Source: HGM13233 sp964478515 (lineage in GTDB: Bacteria; Bacillota; Clostridia; Oscillospirales; Ruminococcaceae). From it: a DNA stretch of 64,000 bases. The notes under the pieces were generated by a model that was given only the letters and a program-made list of their open reading frames with translations, made no database searches and was not told the DNA's origin. The stretch spans positions 1-64,000 of the forward strand of contig CAYZIL010000006.1 of NCBI GenBank assembly GCA_964478515.1, given 5' to 3'. Of this stretch, positions 54,906-63,476 are shown piece by piece (positions within the stretch are counted from its first letter, which is position 1; each line of letters begins with the position of its first letter). A program made the translations under genes and the position numbers.

Positions 54906-56332
54906 AACTGATATACGAAAAATCCGCCGCAGGGCGGCGCCAGCAGCTGCTGGAGGAATGCGACGTAGAGCGCTGCAAACTGCCCGAAGGGCTGCAGCGC
55001 AAAAGTGAGCTGAGACTGCCGCAGCTTGCCGAGGTGGACGTGGAGCGCCACTATTCGGCGCTGGCGCGCCGCTCGTTCGGCGTCTGCGACGGCTTTTACC
55101 CGCTCGGTTCGTGCACTATGAAATACAACCCGCAAGTCGACGAGCAGCTCGCGTCGCTGCCCGGGTTTACCGGCGTCCACCCGCTGCAGCCGCTCGGCAC
55201 GGCCGAGGGCTGTCTTGAGGCGCTCGGCCTTGCCGGCGAGTATTTGTGCGAGATAACCGGCATGGACGCAATGACCTTTCAGCCCGCGGCCGGAGCGCAC
55301 GGCGAGTTTACCGGCATGCTGATGATAAAGGCCTGGCACCGCAGCCGCGGCGACAGCGCCCGCACTAAAATAATCGTTCCCGACTCGGCGCACGGCACCA
55401 ACCCTGCCAGCGCGGCTATGGCCGGTTTTACGGTAGTGAATATCCCCTCCGGCGAGGACGGCTGCGTGGACCTTGCGGCGCTGCGCGCCGCCGTTGGGCC
55501 GGACACGGCGGGACTTATGCTGACCAACCCCAACACGGTCGGTCTGTTCGACAAAAACATTCTCGAAATTACCGAAATAGTGCGCCGCGCCGGCGGTCTA
55601 AACTATTACGACGGCGCCAATCTCAACGCCGTTATGGGCGTGGTGCGCCCCGGCGACATGGGCTTTGACATTGTCCACTTGAACCTGCACAAGACCTTTG
55701 CCACCCCGCACGGCGGCGGCGGTCCGGGCAGCGGGCCGGTGGGCTGCAAAAAAGAGCTGGCCGATTTTTTGCCGCGCGGCGTTGTCTGCCGCGACGGCGA
55801 CGGCTGGAAGCTGAGCGACCCGCAGCACAGCATTGGCAGAGTGCGCGGCTTTTACGGCAACTTTACAGTGGTAGTCAAGGCGCTTTGCTATATACTGTCG
55901 CTTGGCAAGCAGGGCATACCGCAGGCCGCAAAAACGGCGGTGCTCAACGCCAATTATCTCATGCACCGCCTGGCCGACAGCTACGACATGGCCTACGGCG
56001 GCGGCTGCATGCACGAGTTCGTCGTCAGTCTGCAAAGGCAGAAAAAGGAACACGACGTCAGCGCCATGGACATTGCCAAACTGCTGCTCGATTGCGGCAT
56101 CCACCCGCCGACGATGTATTTTCCGCTGCTGGTGCACGAGGCGCTGATGGTAGAGCCGACCGAGACTGAGAGCCGCGAGACGCTCGACGCCGTCGCAGAC
56201 ACCTTTAAAAAGGTGCTTGACGACGCGCTTGCCGACCCGCAGCGCGCCCACAGCGCGCCGCACACTACGCCTGTTAGTCGCCCGGACGACGTGCGCGCCG
56301 CCCGCGAGCCGGTACTGAAATACGAATTCTAG
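54902..56332 (+). CDS. gcvPB: Glycine dehydrogenase (decarboxylating) subunit 2
   Basis: The PLP-bearing beta subunit, 476 residues. The PLP lysine is K264 in LNLHKTFATPHGGGGPGSGP; YPLGSCTMKYNP and DSAHGTNPASA are conserved substrate/PLP segments. AAAGGAGTG precedes the ATG. It decarboxylates glycine and passes the aminomethyl group to GcvH. The L protein (lpd) needed for reoxidation is not in this operon. Confidence 0.96.
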   Translation: MKLIYEKSAAGRRQQLLEECDVERCKLPEGLQRKSELRLPQLAEVDVERHYSALARRSFGVCDGFYPLGSCTMKYNPQVDEQLASLPGFTGVHPLQPLGTAEGCLEALGLAGEYLCEITGMDAMTFQPAAGAHGEFTGMLMIKAWHRSRGDSARTKIIVPDSAHGTNPASAAMAGFTVVNIPSGEDGCVDLAALRAAVGPDTAGLMLTNPNTVGLFDKNILEITEIVRRAGGLNYYDGANLNAVMGVVRPGDMGFDIVHLNLHKTFATPHGGGGPGSGPVGCKKELADFLPRGVVCRDGDGWKLSDPQHSIGRVRGFYGNFTVVVKALCYILSLGKQGIPQAAKTAVLNANYLMHRLADSYDMAYGGGCMHEFVVSLQRQKKEHDVSAMDIAKLLLDCGIHPPTMYFPLLVHEALMVEPTETESRETLDAVADTFKKVLDDALADPQRAHSAPHTTPVSRPDDVRAAREPVLKYEF

Positions 56333-56366
56333 GTCCGAAAAGACCGCAACGAAACGCAACTAAATA

Positions 56367-56420
56367 CGGCGCTCGCCGCAGGGAATTGCCCCTTTTTGGC
56401 GGGCGCCGCAATATTTTTTT
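56367..56420 (+). terminator. Terminator of the gcv operon
   Basis: An 11-bp stem with one G-T pair (56367-56377 with 56398-56408), with an inner AGGG/CCCT stem, is followed by AATATTTTTTT (T tract to 56420). It separates gcvPB from the convergent reverse transcriptase gene. Confidence 0.85.
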
Positions 56421-56454
56421 GGCGCTTTGCAAAAGAGCGCGACGAAATTGCCGT

Positions 56455-57696
56455 TTACAGCAGCGACAAGTCGGGAAAATAGTCGTCGGGCTTTTTGCGG
56501 TAGCGGTAGTAATCGTTTACGAGGCTGCGCAGCCCGCAGCGCTTGAGTGTGGCGTAGCGCACCCGGTAGTTGCTGCGCGCGTGCTGTCCGCAGGCGACGA
56601 AGCGCATGCACTGCTGCATGTAGCGGTCAAGCTCGCCCAGGCGGTCGCTGACATTTAACAGCGGGAAAAACCAGCGCGACCAGCAAAACTGCTGCGGCGC
56701 GGCGGCACTGCCGAACAGCTTGCGGTTCATTGAGCGCGCGAAAGCCGCCATTGCCCGCGGCTCGCCGGCGCCGCGCCGCAACAGCCAGCGCCGCAGTGCG
56801 CGCGCCTTGCGGCGGATTTTGCCCTTCATTTTTTTGAGCGACGCCGGAGCAATGTCAAGCCTGCCGCCGCGGTACTCAATGCCGAGAAAACACCACGCCT
56901 CGCCCGGCGCCGACAGCGACTCCTTGTCGGGATTGACGCTTAGTTTCAGCCGCGCGAGTTCGCGCAGCACCAGCCGGCGGTATTCCTCAATTTTTTCGCG
57001 GCTGTCGGCAAAAATAATTATGTCGTCGGAATAGCGAGCGTAGGTTATGCCGCGCTCGCTGAAAAGGGCGTCGAGCCCGGAAAGATAGACGTTTGCCAAA
57101 AAAGGCGAGATGGGTGTGCCGGCCATAGCGCCGCGCTTTTCGTGAATGACGCCGCCGTCGCCGCCGCGCGCCGTGTCGCGACTGAGCAGCCGGCGCAAAA
57201 AGGCGAGCAGCGGCAAGTCGTCGGCAAGCAGGCCGTCGAGCATAGGAAACAGCAAGTCGGTGTCAACAGAGTTAAAGTAGTCGCGCACGTCAAGCTTGTA
57301 GCACCACAGCGAGTCAATATTGCGCTGCGCGGTGAGTGCGCGAATGGCCTGTTTGGCGCCGATATTGCGGCGAAACGAATAGAGATTCGCCGCAAATTGT
57401 CCGTCGTAGCGGTAGAGCAAAAAGGCAATCATTTTGAGCAGGGCGTTTTCTGCCGGCTCAAAACTGTAGACGACGCGCTTTTTGCCGCTGCTGCCTTTGT
57501 TGACAAGAATGCGCCGGGGGACGGAAAATTCCAAAACGCCGTCATTCGCGTGGGTGCCGGCGTCGCAATACCGCGCCGCGGCAATAAAATTGCGCCAATA
57601 CCGCAGTTCGCGCTCGTCAAGACCGCCGCGCCGGCAGCGATAGTCGACAAAAGCCTGCCAGCAGGACGGGTCGTATATGTCACGCATTATGCTCAC
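56455..57696 (-). CDS. Stand-alone reverse transcriptase (unassigned type)
   Basis: A 413-residue RNA-directed DNA polymerase. The palm carries catalytic D136 in KLDVRDYFNSVD, the motif-4 stretch GTPISPFLANVYL (193-205), and the YxDD box as YSDD at 222-225 (YARYSDDIIIFAD), then NPDKES and FLGIEY (270-275). Residues 1-60 are an N-terminal extension; 285-413 is a basic thumb-like region with WSRWFFPLLN and SLVNDYYRYR. No maturase, HNH endonuclease, integrase or Cas1 part is present, and no group II intron RNA was recognised around it. The start is GTG 57696 or ATG 57687; neither has a strong ribosome binding site. A structured element lies directly upstream. Confidence 0.9.
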   Translation of the reverse strand: MSIMRDIYDPSCWQAFVDYRCRRGGLDERELRYWRNFIAAARYCDAGTHANDGVLEFSVPRRILVNKGSSGKKRVVYSFEPAENALLKMIAFLLYRYDGQFAANLYSFRRNIGAKQAIRALTAQRNIDSLWCYKLDVRDYFNSVDTDLLFPMLDGLLADDLPLLAFLRRLLSRDTARGGDGGVIHEKRGAMAGTPISPFLANVYLSGLDALFSERGITYARYSDDIIIFADSREKIEEYRRLVLRELARLKLSVNPDKESLSAPGEAWCFLGIEYRGGRLDIAPASLKKMKGKIRRKARALRRWLLRRGAGEPRAMAAFARSMNRKLFGSAAAPQQFCWSRWFFPLLNVSDRLGELDRYMQQCMRFVACGQHARSNYRVRYATLKRCGLRSLVNDYYRYRKKPDDYFPDLSLL

Positions 57697-57729
57697 GGCA
57701 CGTCACCAACATTCAAAAATATAAAAATA

Positions 57730-57874
57730 AAAAAAGAGAGGGAAAATTGCTTTGAAGGCAGCAATGCTGACACCGGACTGAACGGCGGCCGGTCACCCGC
57801 AAGACCGTTTAGCGGCCGTCGCTTTGCCCTTTCGCGGGTGCGGGCGGCAAAGCCCGCGTTTCCCTCTCTTTTTT
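57730..57874 (-). ncRNA. Candidate structured RNA upstream of the reverse transcriptase
   Basis: A perfect 16-bp inverted repeat (57730-57745 with 57859-57874; AAAAAAGAGAGGGAAA and its complement) encloses 113 bases that fold further: ATTGCT/AGCAAT (57746-57751 with 57760-57765), ACCGG/CCGGT (57772-57776 with 57789-57793), CACCCGC/GCGGGTG (57794-57800 with 57834-57840) and GCGGGC/GCCCGC (57840-57845 with 57852-57857). An 8-bp alternative pairing links 57821-57828 with 57846-57853. It ends 33 bases before the reverse transcriptase start. Strand is assumed from the neighbouring gene; a transcript has not been shown. It could partly be a terminator. Confidence 0.6.
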
Positions 57875-57903
57875 CAGTTTTCAAGCGGCGCGCGGCCGCA
57901 GGG

Positions 57904-58413
57904 TCAGTTTATAAAGCTTTTAAGCCGCCGGACTACGTAATTCTTTTCGTTGGGGAAGTGGGTGTAAAAATTGACGAAAGGCACGCGGGCAGTTTCCGCG
58001 GCGCTGCGCGCACTTTTGAAAGCGGCGTTGTTGTCGCGGTTGTGGGGTGTGAGCATGACGACGCCTACGGGTTGCCCGCCGCGCAGCAGCGCAAAGTCAT
58101 AGGGCTTGGCGTTTGCCGCCGCGGTGAGGCCGAGTGACGCCGCCGTGGCGCCCGCGCGCAGCTCGCAGTCGGGAAAGCTCTCGCTGAGAATACCGTTAAA
58201 ATAGCTTTGGATATTGCCGCTTGCGGCAACGGGTGCGGCGGCGCTCGGCGCTGCCGGAAAGCTTTGCGCGGCGCTGTTTTGTGCGGCGCTGTTTTGCTGT
58301 ACCGAATTGACAAACTGCTTTGCCGCCTCGTCGAGATCGATGCCGGTGGATTTTTCGATTGATTCCTTGAGCGCGCCGAGTCCCTGCTGAGTTAGTTTAT
58401 CAAAAAGTCCCAT
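57904..58413 (-). CDS. Unrecognised conserved-looking protein upstream of the RT element
   Basis: A 169-residue soluble protein from ATG 58413 (AAGGAGA upstream; a longer reading has no site). Residues 1-45 are helical and charged (MGLFDKLTQQGLGAL), 46-68 form an Ala/Pro/Ser/Gln-rich linker, and 70-169 form a compact domain with YDFALLRGGQPVGVVML, TPHNRDNNAAFKSAR and a C-terminal FPNEKNYVVRRLKSF. I do not recognise the family. Its stop is 29 bases from the closing stem of the structured element, and it reads in the same direction as the reverse transcriptase. Confidence 0.7.
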   Translation of the reverse strand: MGLFDKLTQQGLGALKESIEKSTGIDLDEAAKQFVNSVQQNSAAQNSAAQSFPAAPSAAAPVAASGNIQSYFNGILSESFPDCELRAGATAASLGLTAAANAKPYDFALLRGGQPVGVVMLTPHNRDNNAAFKSARSAAETARVPFVNFYTHFPNEKNYVVRRLKSFIN

Positions 58414-58503
58414 GGTCGTCTCCTTACTGACAATAATATTGCAGCAACGCTGCAGTACAATTTCAGTATACCAAAAACGGGTGTCACAGCGCAATAGTTG
58501 CGG

Positions 58504-59295
58504 TTACTTTGTCACGCAGAGGAAACTTTCTATTGCGGCGTTGACCTGTTCGGGGGCGTCGGCGTTTGAATTGTGCGCGGCGCCTTTAATTATTTGCAGC
58601 TCATAACCGCAAGCGCGCGACCAGGCGTTGCAGTAAGCGTGTACCTTGCCGGTGCGGTCGTACTCGCCGACAAGCAGCAGTACGGGGCAGGGAATTGACA
58701 ATTCGCGGTTGGCGGCAATGAACGCGCGGTAGCCGGTGTCCAGCAGCGCGCAGAGTTCTTTTTTTGTGTAGTAGCTCAGCGCCGCTGTCATATTGGCGCG
58801 GGCGTAAGCGGTGCGCGAGCACGACGCGGCAATGCCGCGCTGCAAGATTCCGTCGGGATAAAGACGCGACAACCAGCCGACCTGGCACAGCCACCAAAGG
58901 TCGGATTTGCTGTAATATTGCGCGCCGAATGGGCAAGTATCAATGCCGACAAAACCGGCGCAGCGCTGCGGGTAGGCGGCCAGGAAGGCCTGAATGACAT
59001 AGCCGCCCATTGACTGCCCGACAAGCAGCGGCTTTTCTATGTGTTCGGCGTCGAGAATGCTCAGCAGCTCCTCGGCACAGTTGTCGTAGCTGAAATCGCG
59101 GTAGGGGCGCGAGCGCGCGTGCGCCGGGTTGTCCCATACAATTACGCGGCAGCGCGGCGAAAAGTATTCAACCTGCTTTTCAAAAAGTGTGTGGTCGGCG
59201 CTCAGACCGTGCAGCATTACCAAGGCCGTCTTGCCGCTGCCGGCGGTCCAATAATATGTGCGCCCGCGGGACGATTCTACATACTTTTCCGTCAT
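58504..59295 (-). CDS. Alpha/beta-fold hydrolase
   Basis: A 263-residue alpha/beta hydrolase. LHGLSADHTLF is the oxyanion region (about 28-38), the nucleophile elbow is GQSMGG with S95, the acid is probably the Asp in VGEYDRTG, and the base is the His in GAAHNSNADAPEQV. The substrate is unknown (esterase or lactonase are both possible). The ATG at 59295 follows GGGAGGG. It lies 90 bases upstream of the 169-residue protein gene, so co-transcription is possible. Confidence 0.85.
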   Translation of the reverse strand: MTEKYVESSRGRTYYWTAGSGKTALVMLHGLSADHTLFEKQVEYFSPRCRVIVWDNPAHARSRPYRDFSYDNCAEELLSILDAEHIEKPLLVGQSMGGYVIQAFLAAYPQRCAGFVGIDTCPFGAQYYSKSDLWWLCQVGWLSRLYPDGILQRGIAASCSRTAYARANMTAALSYYTKKELCALLDTGYRAFIAANRELSIPCPVLLLVGEYDRTGKVHAYCNAWSRACGYELQIIKGAAHNSNADAPEQVNAAIESFLCVTK

Positions 59296-59321
59296 GTTTT
59301 GCCCTCCCTGCATTTGTGAAT

Positions 59322-59351
59322 ATTTTATCATGCTGAGACGTTCTGTATCAA
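59322..59351 (-). promoter_or_regulatory. Promoter of the hydrolase gene
   Basis: On the minus strand TTGATA (59346-59351), 18 bases, TAAAAT (59322-59327) with an extended TG. Confidence 0.5.
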
Positions 59352-59375
59352 TACCGGCGCAAAATAATTTTTCTA

Positions 59376-59404
59376 TTGAAAAACCAACCGGCGGCAAATA
59401 TAAT
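59376..59404 (+). promoter_or_regulatory. Promoter of serC-serA-DUF1015
   Basis: TTGAAA (59376-59381), 17 bases, TATAAT (59399-59404), 39 bases before serC. It is back to back with the hydrolase promoter. Confidence 0.75.
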
Positions 59405-59442
59405 GTAAACTTATAAGGTCAAAAGAAAACGGAGGAAAAATC

Positions 59443-60531
59443 ATGGAACGAGTATTTAATTTCTCGGCAGGCCCCTCTATGCTGCCGCTGCCGGTGCTGG
59501 AGCAGGCGCAACGGGAACTGCTGTGTTACGGCGACTCAGGTTGCAGTGTTATGGAGATGAGTCACCGCTCGGCGCCGTTCGAGAAAATACTCGCCGCTGC
59601 CGAGAGCGCTCTGCGCCGGTTGATGGACATACCGGACGACTACGCCGTGCTGTTTTTGCAAGGCGGCGCCTCGCTGCAATTTTCCATGACGGCAATGAAC
59701 CTTGCCGGGCGCGACGATACCGCCGCTTATGCGGTGACTGGTCAATTCGCGAAAAAGGCTTTTGCCGAGGGCAAGCGCTGGTGCAACGCCGCCTGCGTCG
59801 CAAGCAGTGAGGCGGAGAAGTACTCCTATATCCCGCAGATAAGCGCCGATATGGTGCCGCAGCAGGCAAAATTCCTGCACATTACCGGCAACAACACTAT
59901 TTTCGGTACTATGTACAATAATCTGCCGCAGACCGGCAGCGTGCCGCTGGTGTGCGATTTGTCTTCAATTATTCTCGGCCGCGCGTTCAACGTGCGCGAC
60001 TTTGCGCTTATCTACGCCGGAGCGCAGAAGAATATGGCGCCGGCGGGACTGACGGTGGTCATTCTTAAGCGCTCGCTGCTCGAAAACGAGCTTGACGACG
60101 TGGTGCCGACAATGCTGCGCTACAAGACGCACGCCGACGCCGACTCCATGTACAACACGCCGCCCTGTTACGCCATATACATGGCCGGGCTGGTCTTCGA
60201 GTGGGTGGAAAGCACCGGCGGCGTCGCTGCCATGGAGACGCGCAACCGCGAAAAGGCGGCGCTGCTTTACGACTATCTCGACGCGTCGGCAATGTTCAGC
60301 GGCGCGGCTCGCAAACAGGACCGCTCAATAATGAACGTGACGTTTACACTGCAAGACGAAGAGCTGACCAAAAGCTTTCTCGCACTGTGCTCGCAGCGCG
60401 GTATGATATCGCTTAAGGGACACCGCTCGGTCGGTGGCTGCCGCGCGTCAATCTACAACGCCATGCCGCGCGAGGGCGTTGAAAGACTGGTGCAGACGAT
60501 GAGCGATTTTGAAAAGGGCGCCCGCGCCTGA
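59443..60531 (+). CDS. serC: Phosphoserine aminotransferase
   Basis: Converts 3-phosphohydroxypyruvate to phosphoserine. 362 residues, a class V PLP aminotransferase. NFSAGPSMLPLPVLEQAQ and EMSHRSAPF open the protein, QGGASLQFSM binds phosphate, and the PLP lysine is in YAGAQKNMAPAG. CGGAGGAAAAA precedes the ATG. The next gene, serA, starts after 12 bases and makes its substrate. Confidence 0.97.
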   Translation: MERVFNFSAGPSMLPLPVLEQAQRELLCYGDSGCSVMEMSHRSAPFEKILAAAESALRRLMDIPDDYAVLFLQGGASLQFSMTAMNLAGRDDTAAYAVTGQFAKKAFAEGKRWCNAACVASSEAEKYSYIPQISADMVPQQAKFLHITGNNTIFGTMYNNLPQTGSVPLVCDLSSIILGRAFNVRDFALIYAGAQKNMAPAGLTVVILKRSLLENELDDVVPTMLRYKTHADADSMYNTPPCYAIYMAGLVFEWVESTGGVAAMETRNREKAALLYDYLDASAMFSGAARKQDRSIMNVTFTLQDEELTKSFLALCSQRGMISLKGHRSVGGCRASIYNAMPREGVERLVQTMSDFEKGARA

Positions 60532-60543
60532 AAGGGAATAAAA

Positions 60544-61716
60544 ATGTATAAAATTAAGACTCTCAATAAAATATCGCCCGTCATCGCCGAGCGGCTGGAC
60601 GCCGCCCGCTACGACGTGAGCGACAACCACAGCGATTTTGACGGCGTGCTGGTGCGCTCGGCAAATATGCACGAGACACAACTGCCCGACGGACTGCTTG
60701 CCATTGCCCGCGCCGGCGCCGGCGTCAACAACATCCCGCTCGACGAGTGCTCCCAAAAGGGAATAGCGGTTTTCAATACGCCCGGCGCCAACGCCAACGC
60801 CGTGCGCGAGCTGGTTATCTGCGGTATGCTGCTTTCGGGACGCCGCGTGGTGGACGGCATTGAGTGGGTAAAGCAACAGGCGCAGCAGGGCGCAAGCGAC
60901 ATAGAAAAACTGGTTGAAAAGGCCAAAAATCAATTCGTCGGGCCGGAGCTTGCCGGCAAGACGCTGGGCGTTATCGGTCTTGGCGCAATCGGCGTAATGG
61001 TCGCCAACAGCGCCAGTCTCGGACTAAACATGGAAGTGGTCGGCTACGACCCGTATATGCAAGTAGAAGCGGCGCTGCATTTAACGCGCTCGGTGCGGCG
61101 GTTGAACGACCTCAACGCGCTGCTGAACAGCTGCGACTACGTCACGCTGCACCTGCCGCTCAACGACAAGACCCGCAATACTGTCGGCGCGGCGCAAATT
61201 GCGGCGATGAAAGACGGCGCGGTGCTGCTCAATTTTGCCCGCGGCGGACTTGTTGACGACGCGGCCGTACTCGCCGCGCTCGACAGCGGCAAGCTGTCGC
61301 ACTATGTTACCGATTTTCCCAACGAAACGATTTCCGGAAAACCGGGCGTCATTTCGACGCCGCACCTCGGCGCGTCCACCCCAGAGTCTGAGGACAACTG
61401 CGCGCAGATGGCGGCGCAGGAGCTGGACGACTACCTTACCAGCGGCACAATTCGCAATTCCGTCAACCTTCCCGACTGCGAACTGCCGCAGTGCGAGGGC
61501 GCACGCATAACAATAATAAACCGCAATATTACGAATATGCTCGGCCAGATATCTGCGGCCATTGCGGCGGCCGGTTACAACATAGACCATATGCTCAACA
61601 AAAGCCGCGGCGACTACGCCTATACAATAATAGACTTGCCGGGTGCGCCGAGTGACGAGTGTGTCGAGCGCATTCGCGCTATTGACGGCGTTATCCGCGT
61701 GCGGGTAATAGCGTGA
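60544..61716 (+). CDS. serA: D-3-phosphoglycerate dehydrogenase
   Basis: First step of serine synthesis. 390 residues: substrate domain, NAD domain with GVIGLGAIGVMVAN (about 141-154), the catalytic His in TPHLGASTPES, and a C-terminal ACT domain of about 75 residues that may bind serine. It lacks the extra intervening domain of longer forms. AAAGGGAA precedes the ATG; the stop overlaps the start of the next gene. Confidence 0.96.
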   Translation: MYKIKTLNKISPVIAERLDAARYDVSDNHSDFDGVLVRSANMHETQLPDGLLAIARAGAGVNNIPLDECSQKGIAVFNTPGANANAVRELVICGMLLSGRRVVDGIEWVKQQAQQGASDIEKLVEKAKNQFVGPELAGKTLGVIGLGAIGVMVANSASLGLNMEVVGYDPYMQVEAALHLTRSVRRLNDLNALLNSCDYVTLHLPLNDKTRNTVGAAQIAAMKDGAVLLNFARGGLVDDAAVLAALDSGKLSHYVTDFPNETISGKPGVISTPHLGASTPESEDNCAQMAAQELDDYLTSGTIRNSVNLPDCELPQCEGARITIINRNITNMLGQISAAIAAAGYNIDHMLNKSRGDYAYTIIDLPGAPSDECVERIRAIDGVIRVRVIA

Positions 61717-62897
61717 GCGGCGTCAGCGAAAAGGTCACCGCCGCCTTTGCCCGTGTCGGCGCGGCAGTGCCGCGCGTGTTGCTGCCGGCAAGCGGCGTGA
61801 GTTTAGAGAAGTTTGCCGTTATCGCCTGCGACCAGTTTTCGGCGCGGCCGGAATACTGGGACGAGGTCGTTGCCATAGCCGACGGCGTGCCGTCGGCAGT
61901 GGAGCTGATGCTGCCCGAGGCGTGGCTTGGCAGCGAACGCGACGACCCCGAACGGATAACCGGCAACATGCGCCGTTACCTTGACAGCGGCGTGTTTGCG
62001 CCCGCAGCGCAGGGCGCGGTGGCAGTGCGCCGCACGACCGACAGCGGTGTGCGCAGCGGCTTGATGCTGGCGCTTGACCTTGAACAGTACGACTACAGCA
62101 AAAACTCGCGCGCGATGATTCGTGCCACCGAGGCGACGGTAGTCGAGCGTTTGCCCGCGCGCATAGCGCTGCGCGAGCGCGCGCCGCTGGAAATGCCGCA
62201 CGTTTTGGTGCTCGTCGACGACCGCAAGGGCGTCTTTGCGGCGGCGCTGAATGCCGCGGCGCGAGAGGCGCGGTCGCTTTATGATTTTGAGCTCATGCTC
62301 GGCGGCGGCCATATTCGCGGCGATATTATTGACACAGAGCGGCCGCTGCTGGCTTTGGCGACGGCGCTCGGCGAGCTGCTTGACGACAGCGGCGACGGCT
62401 TTCTCTACGCTATGGGCGACGGCAACCACTCCTTTGCGGCTGCCAAAGCGCGCTGGGACGCGCTGAAACCGCAGCTGTCGGCTGAGCAAAGGCAGAGCCA
62501 CCCGGCGCGCTGGGCGCTTGCCGAAATAATAAGTCTTTATGACCCGGGTTTGTCGGTAAAGCCGATTCACCGGCTGCTTACCGGCGACGGCGCGCTCGAC
62601 GCGCCGCGGCAGTTGGGCTTTGACCCGCTTGAGCCGCCCTCGCTGCAGCAGTTGCAGCCGCAGCTGGACGAATGGCTGGCAAAACACCCGCAGCTGACGC
62701 TGGAATACATTCACGGCGCCGACGAATGCCGGCGGCTGGCACAGCAGACAAACGGTTTGGCAATAGTTTTTCCCGCCTTTGAGCGCGAGGGACTTTTTGA
62801 CACCGTGCGCGAGCGCGGCGCTTTTGTGCGCAAAAGCTTTTCACTCGGCGAGGCGCGGGAAAAACGCTATTATCTTGAGTGCCGCGAAATTGTCTGA
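61713..62897 (+). CDS. DUF1015 family protein
   Basis: A 394-residue protein of the DUF1015 (SerC-linked) family. FAVIACDQFSARPEYW near residue 34 and AMGDGNHSFAAAKARW (about 230-245) are the recognisable blocks, the latter with Asp/His that could bind metal or phosphate. It begins with GTG overlapping the serA stop (GTGA). The serC-serA-DUF1015 order recurs in Firmicutes, implying a link to serine metabolism, but no activity is established. Confidence 0.88.
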   Translation: MSGVSEKVTAAFARVGAAVPRVLLPASGVSLEKFAVIACDQFSARPEYWDEVVAIADGVPSAVELMLPEAWLGSERDDPERITGNMRRYLDSGVFAPAAQGAVAVRRTTDSGVRSGLMLALDLEQYDYSKNSRAMIRATEATVVERLPARIALRERAPLEMPHVLVLVDDRKGVFAAALNAAAREARSLYDFELMLGGGHIRGDIIDTERPLLALATALGELLDDSGDGFLYAMGDGNHSFAAAKARWDALKPQLSAEQRQSHPARWALAEIISLYDPGLSVKPIHRLLTGDGALDAPRQLGFDPLEPPSLQQLQPQLDEWLAKHPQLTLEYIHGADECRRLAQQTNGLAIVFPAFEREGLFDTVRERGAFVRKSFSLGEAREKRYYLECREIV

Positions 62898-62994
62898 AAC
62901 GGCGAGCGACAGCAGGGCTTTACAGCCGCTTGGCGCGAAAATTATATGCACCGCATCGCAAATGCCGCGGCAAAAAAATTTGACAGAAAACCTG

Positions 62995-63038
62995 GCAGGG
63001 CGCCGTCGCATTGAGCGACAGCGCCCTGCATTTTGTTT
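62995..63038 (+). terminator. Terminator of the serC-serA-DUF1015 operon
   Basis: Nested stems GCAGGGCGC/GCGCCCTGC (62995-63003 with 63021-63029) and GTCGC/GCGAC (63005-63009 with 63015-63019), followed by ATTTTGTTTT. Confidence 0.9.
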
Positions 63039-63042
63039 TAGC

Positions 63043-63195
63043 GTCGAGTCGTAGCCGCAGTGAAGGGCAAAAGACCGCCCGCGGTGCGGGTGTGAGTGAG
63101 GCTTCGCAAATACAAAACGATTGCCCGAAAAAACGCCGGCAACGAAAATGAGCCTCGCGCCGTCGGCGCGAGGCTCACAGGGCTCAAGGGATTCG
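63043..63195 (+). repeat. Dispersed intergenic repeat, copy B
   Basis: Aligns with the minus strand of 16270-16428. Shared blocks are GCCGC.G.GAAGG, CCGCGGTGC, CAACGAAAA and GGCTCAAG. The central hairpin is a perfect 12-bp stem (63150-63161 with 63165-63176, GAGCCTCGCGCC/GGCGCGAGGCTC) with a three-base loop. It starts just after a terminator, in the same orientation as copy A. Confidence 0.55.
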
Positions 63196-63476
63196 CCTGC
63201 TGAGCTATAGATAAAGTGGTGTTGGGAGATTGGGGGACAAATCAGGACGTTTTCCCGGCACTTTGTAAAAACGTTTTTCTTGCTCAGAGCACAAGCGCTC
63301 TTTTACTTAATTTAAGCTCTGTTCGTTTGTCGTTGCAAAAGCGCCTTTGGGTGCCGGCAGTATTTTGGCCATGCAGGTCCTGCGCAGCACACCAAATTTT
63401 TCCGGCGCGGTCGCGGATGCCGGAAAATAAACACCGAAAGCGCAGGAGCATTAGTCGTTTAGAAAAAAACACGCGC

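Larger units (their letters stand above)
62898..63476. other. 579-bp convergent intergenic region
   Basis: No credible gene. It holds the serine-operon terminator (62995-63038), the second copy of a dispersed repeat (63043-63195) and AT-rich spacer up to the FeoB-associated gene. Open frames here lack ribosome binding sites and family resemblance. Confidence 0.6.

Noticed and set aside
57730..57874. Element upstream of the RT read as a simple terminator
   Set aside because: The arms end in T runs on either strand, so some termination is possible, but a 113-base structured loop is not a normal terminator. Kept as an ncRNA candidate with reduced confidence.
56333..58500. Group II intron around the reverse transcriptase
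   Set aside because: No domain V-like hairpin, no maturase/endonuclease region in the protein and no sign that a host gene is interrupted.
56333..59300. Diversity-generating retroelement
   Set aside because: I saw no template/variable repeat pair with adenine-specific differences, no accessory variability protein and no C-type lectin target near the RT.
63185..63215. tRNA-like A-box (TAGCTCAGCAGG on the minus strand)
   Set aside because: Only a D-arm-like GCTC/GAGC pair is present; no acceptor, anticodon or T-arm fits around it. It is part of the dispersed repeat region.
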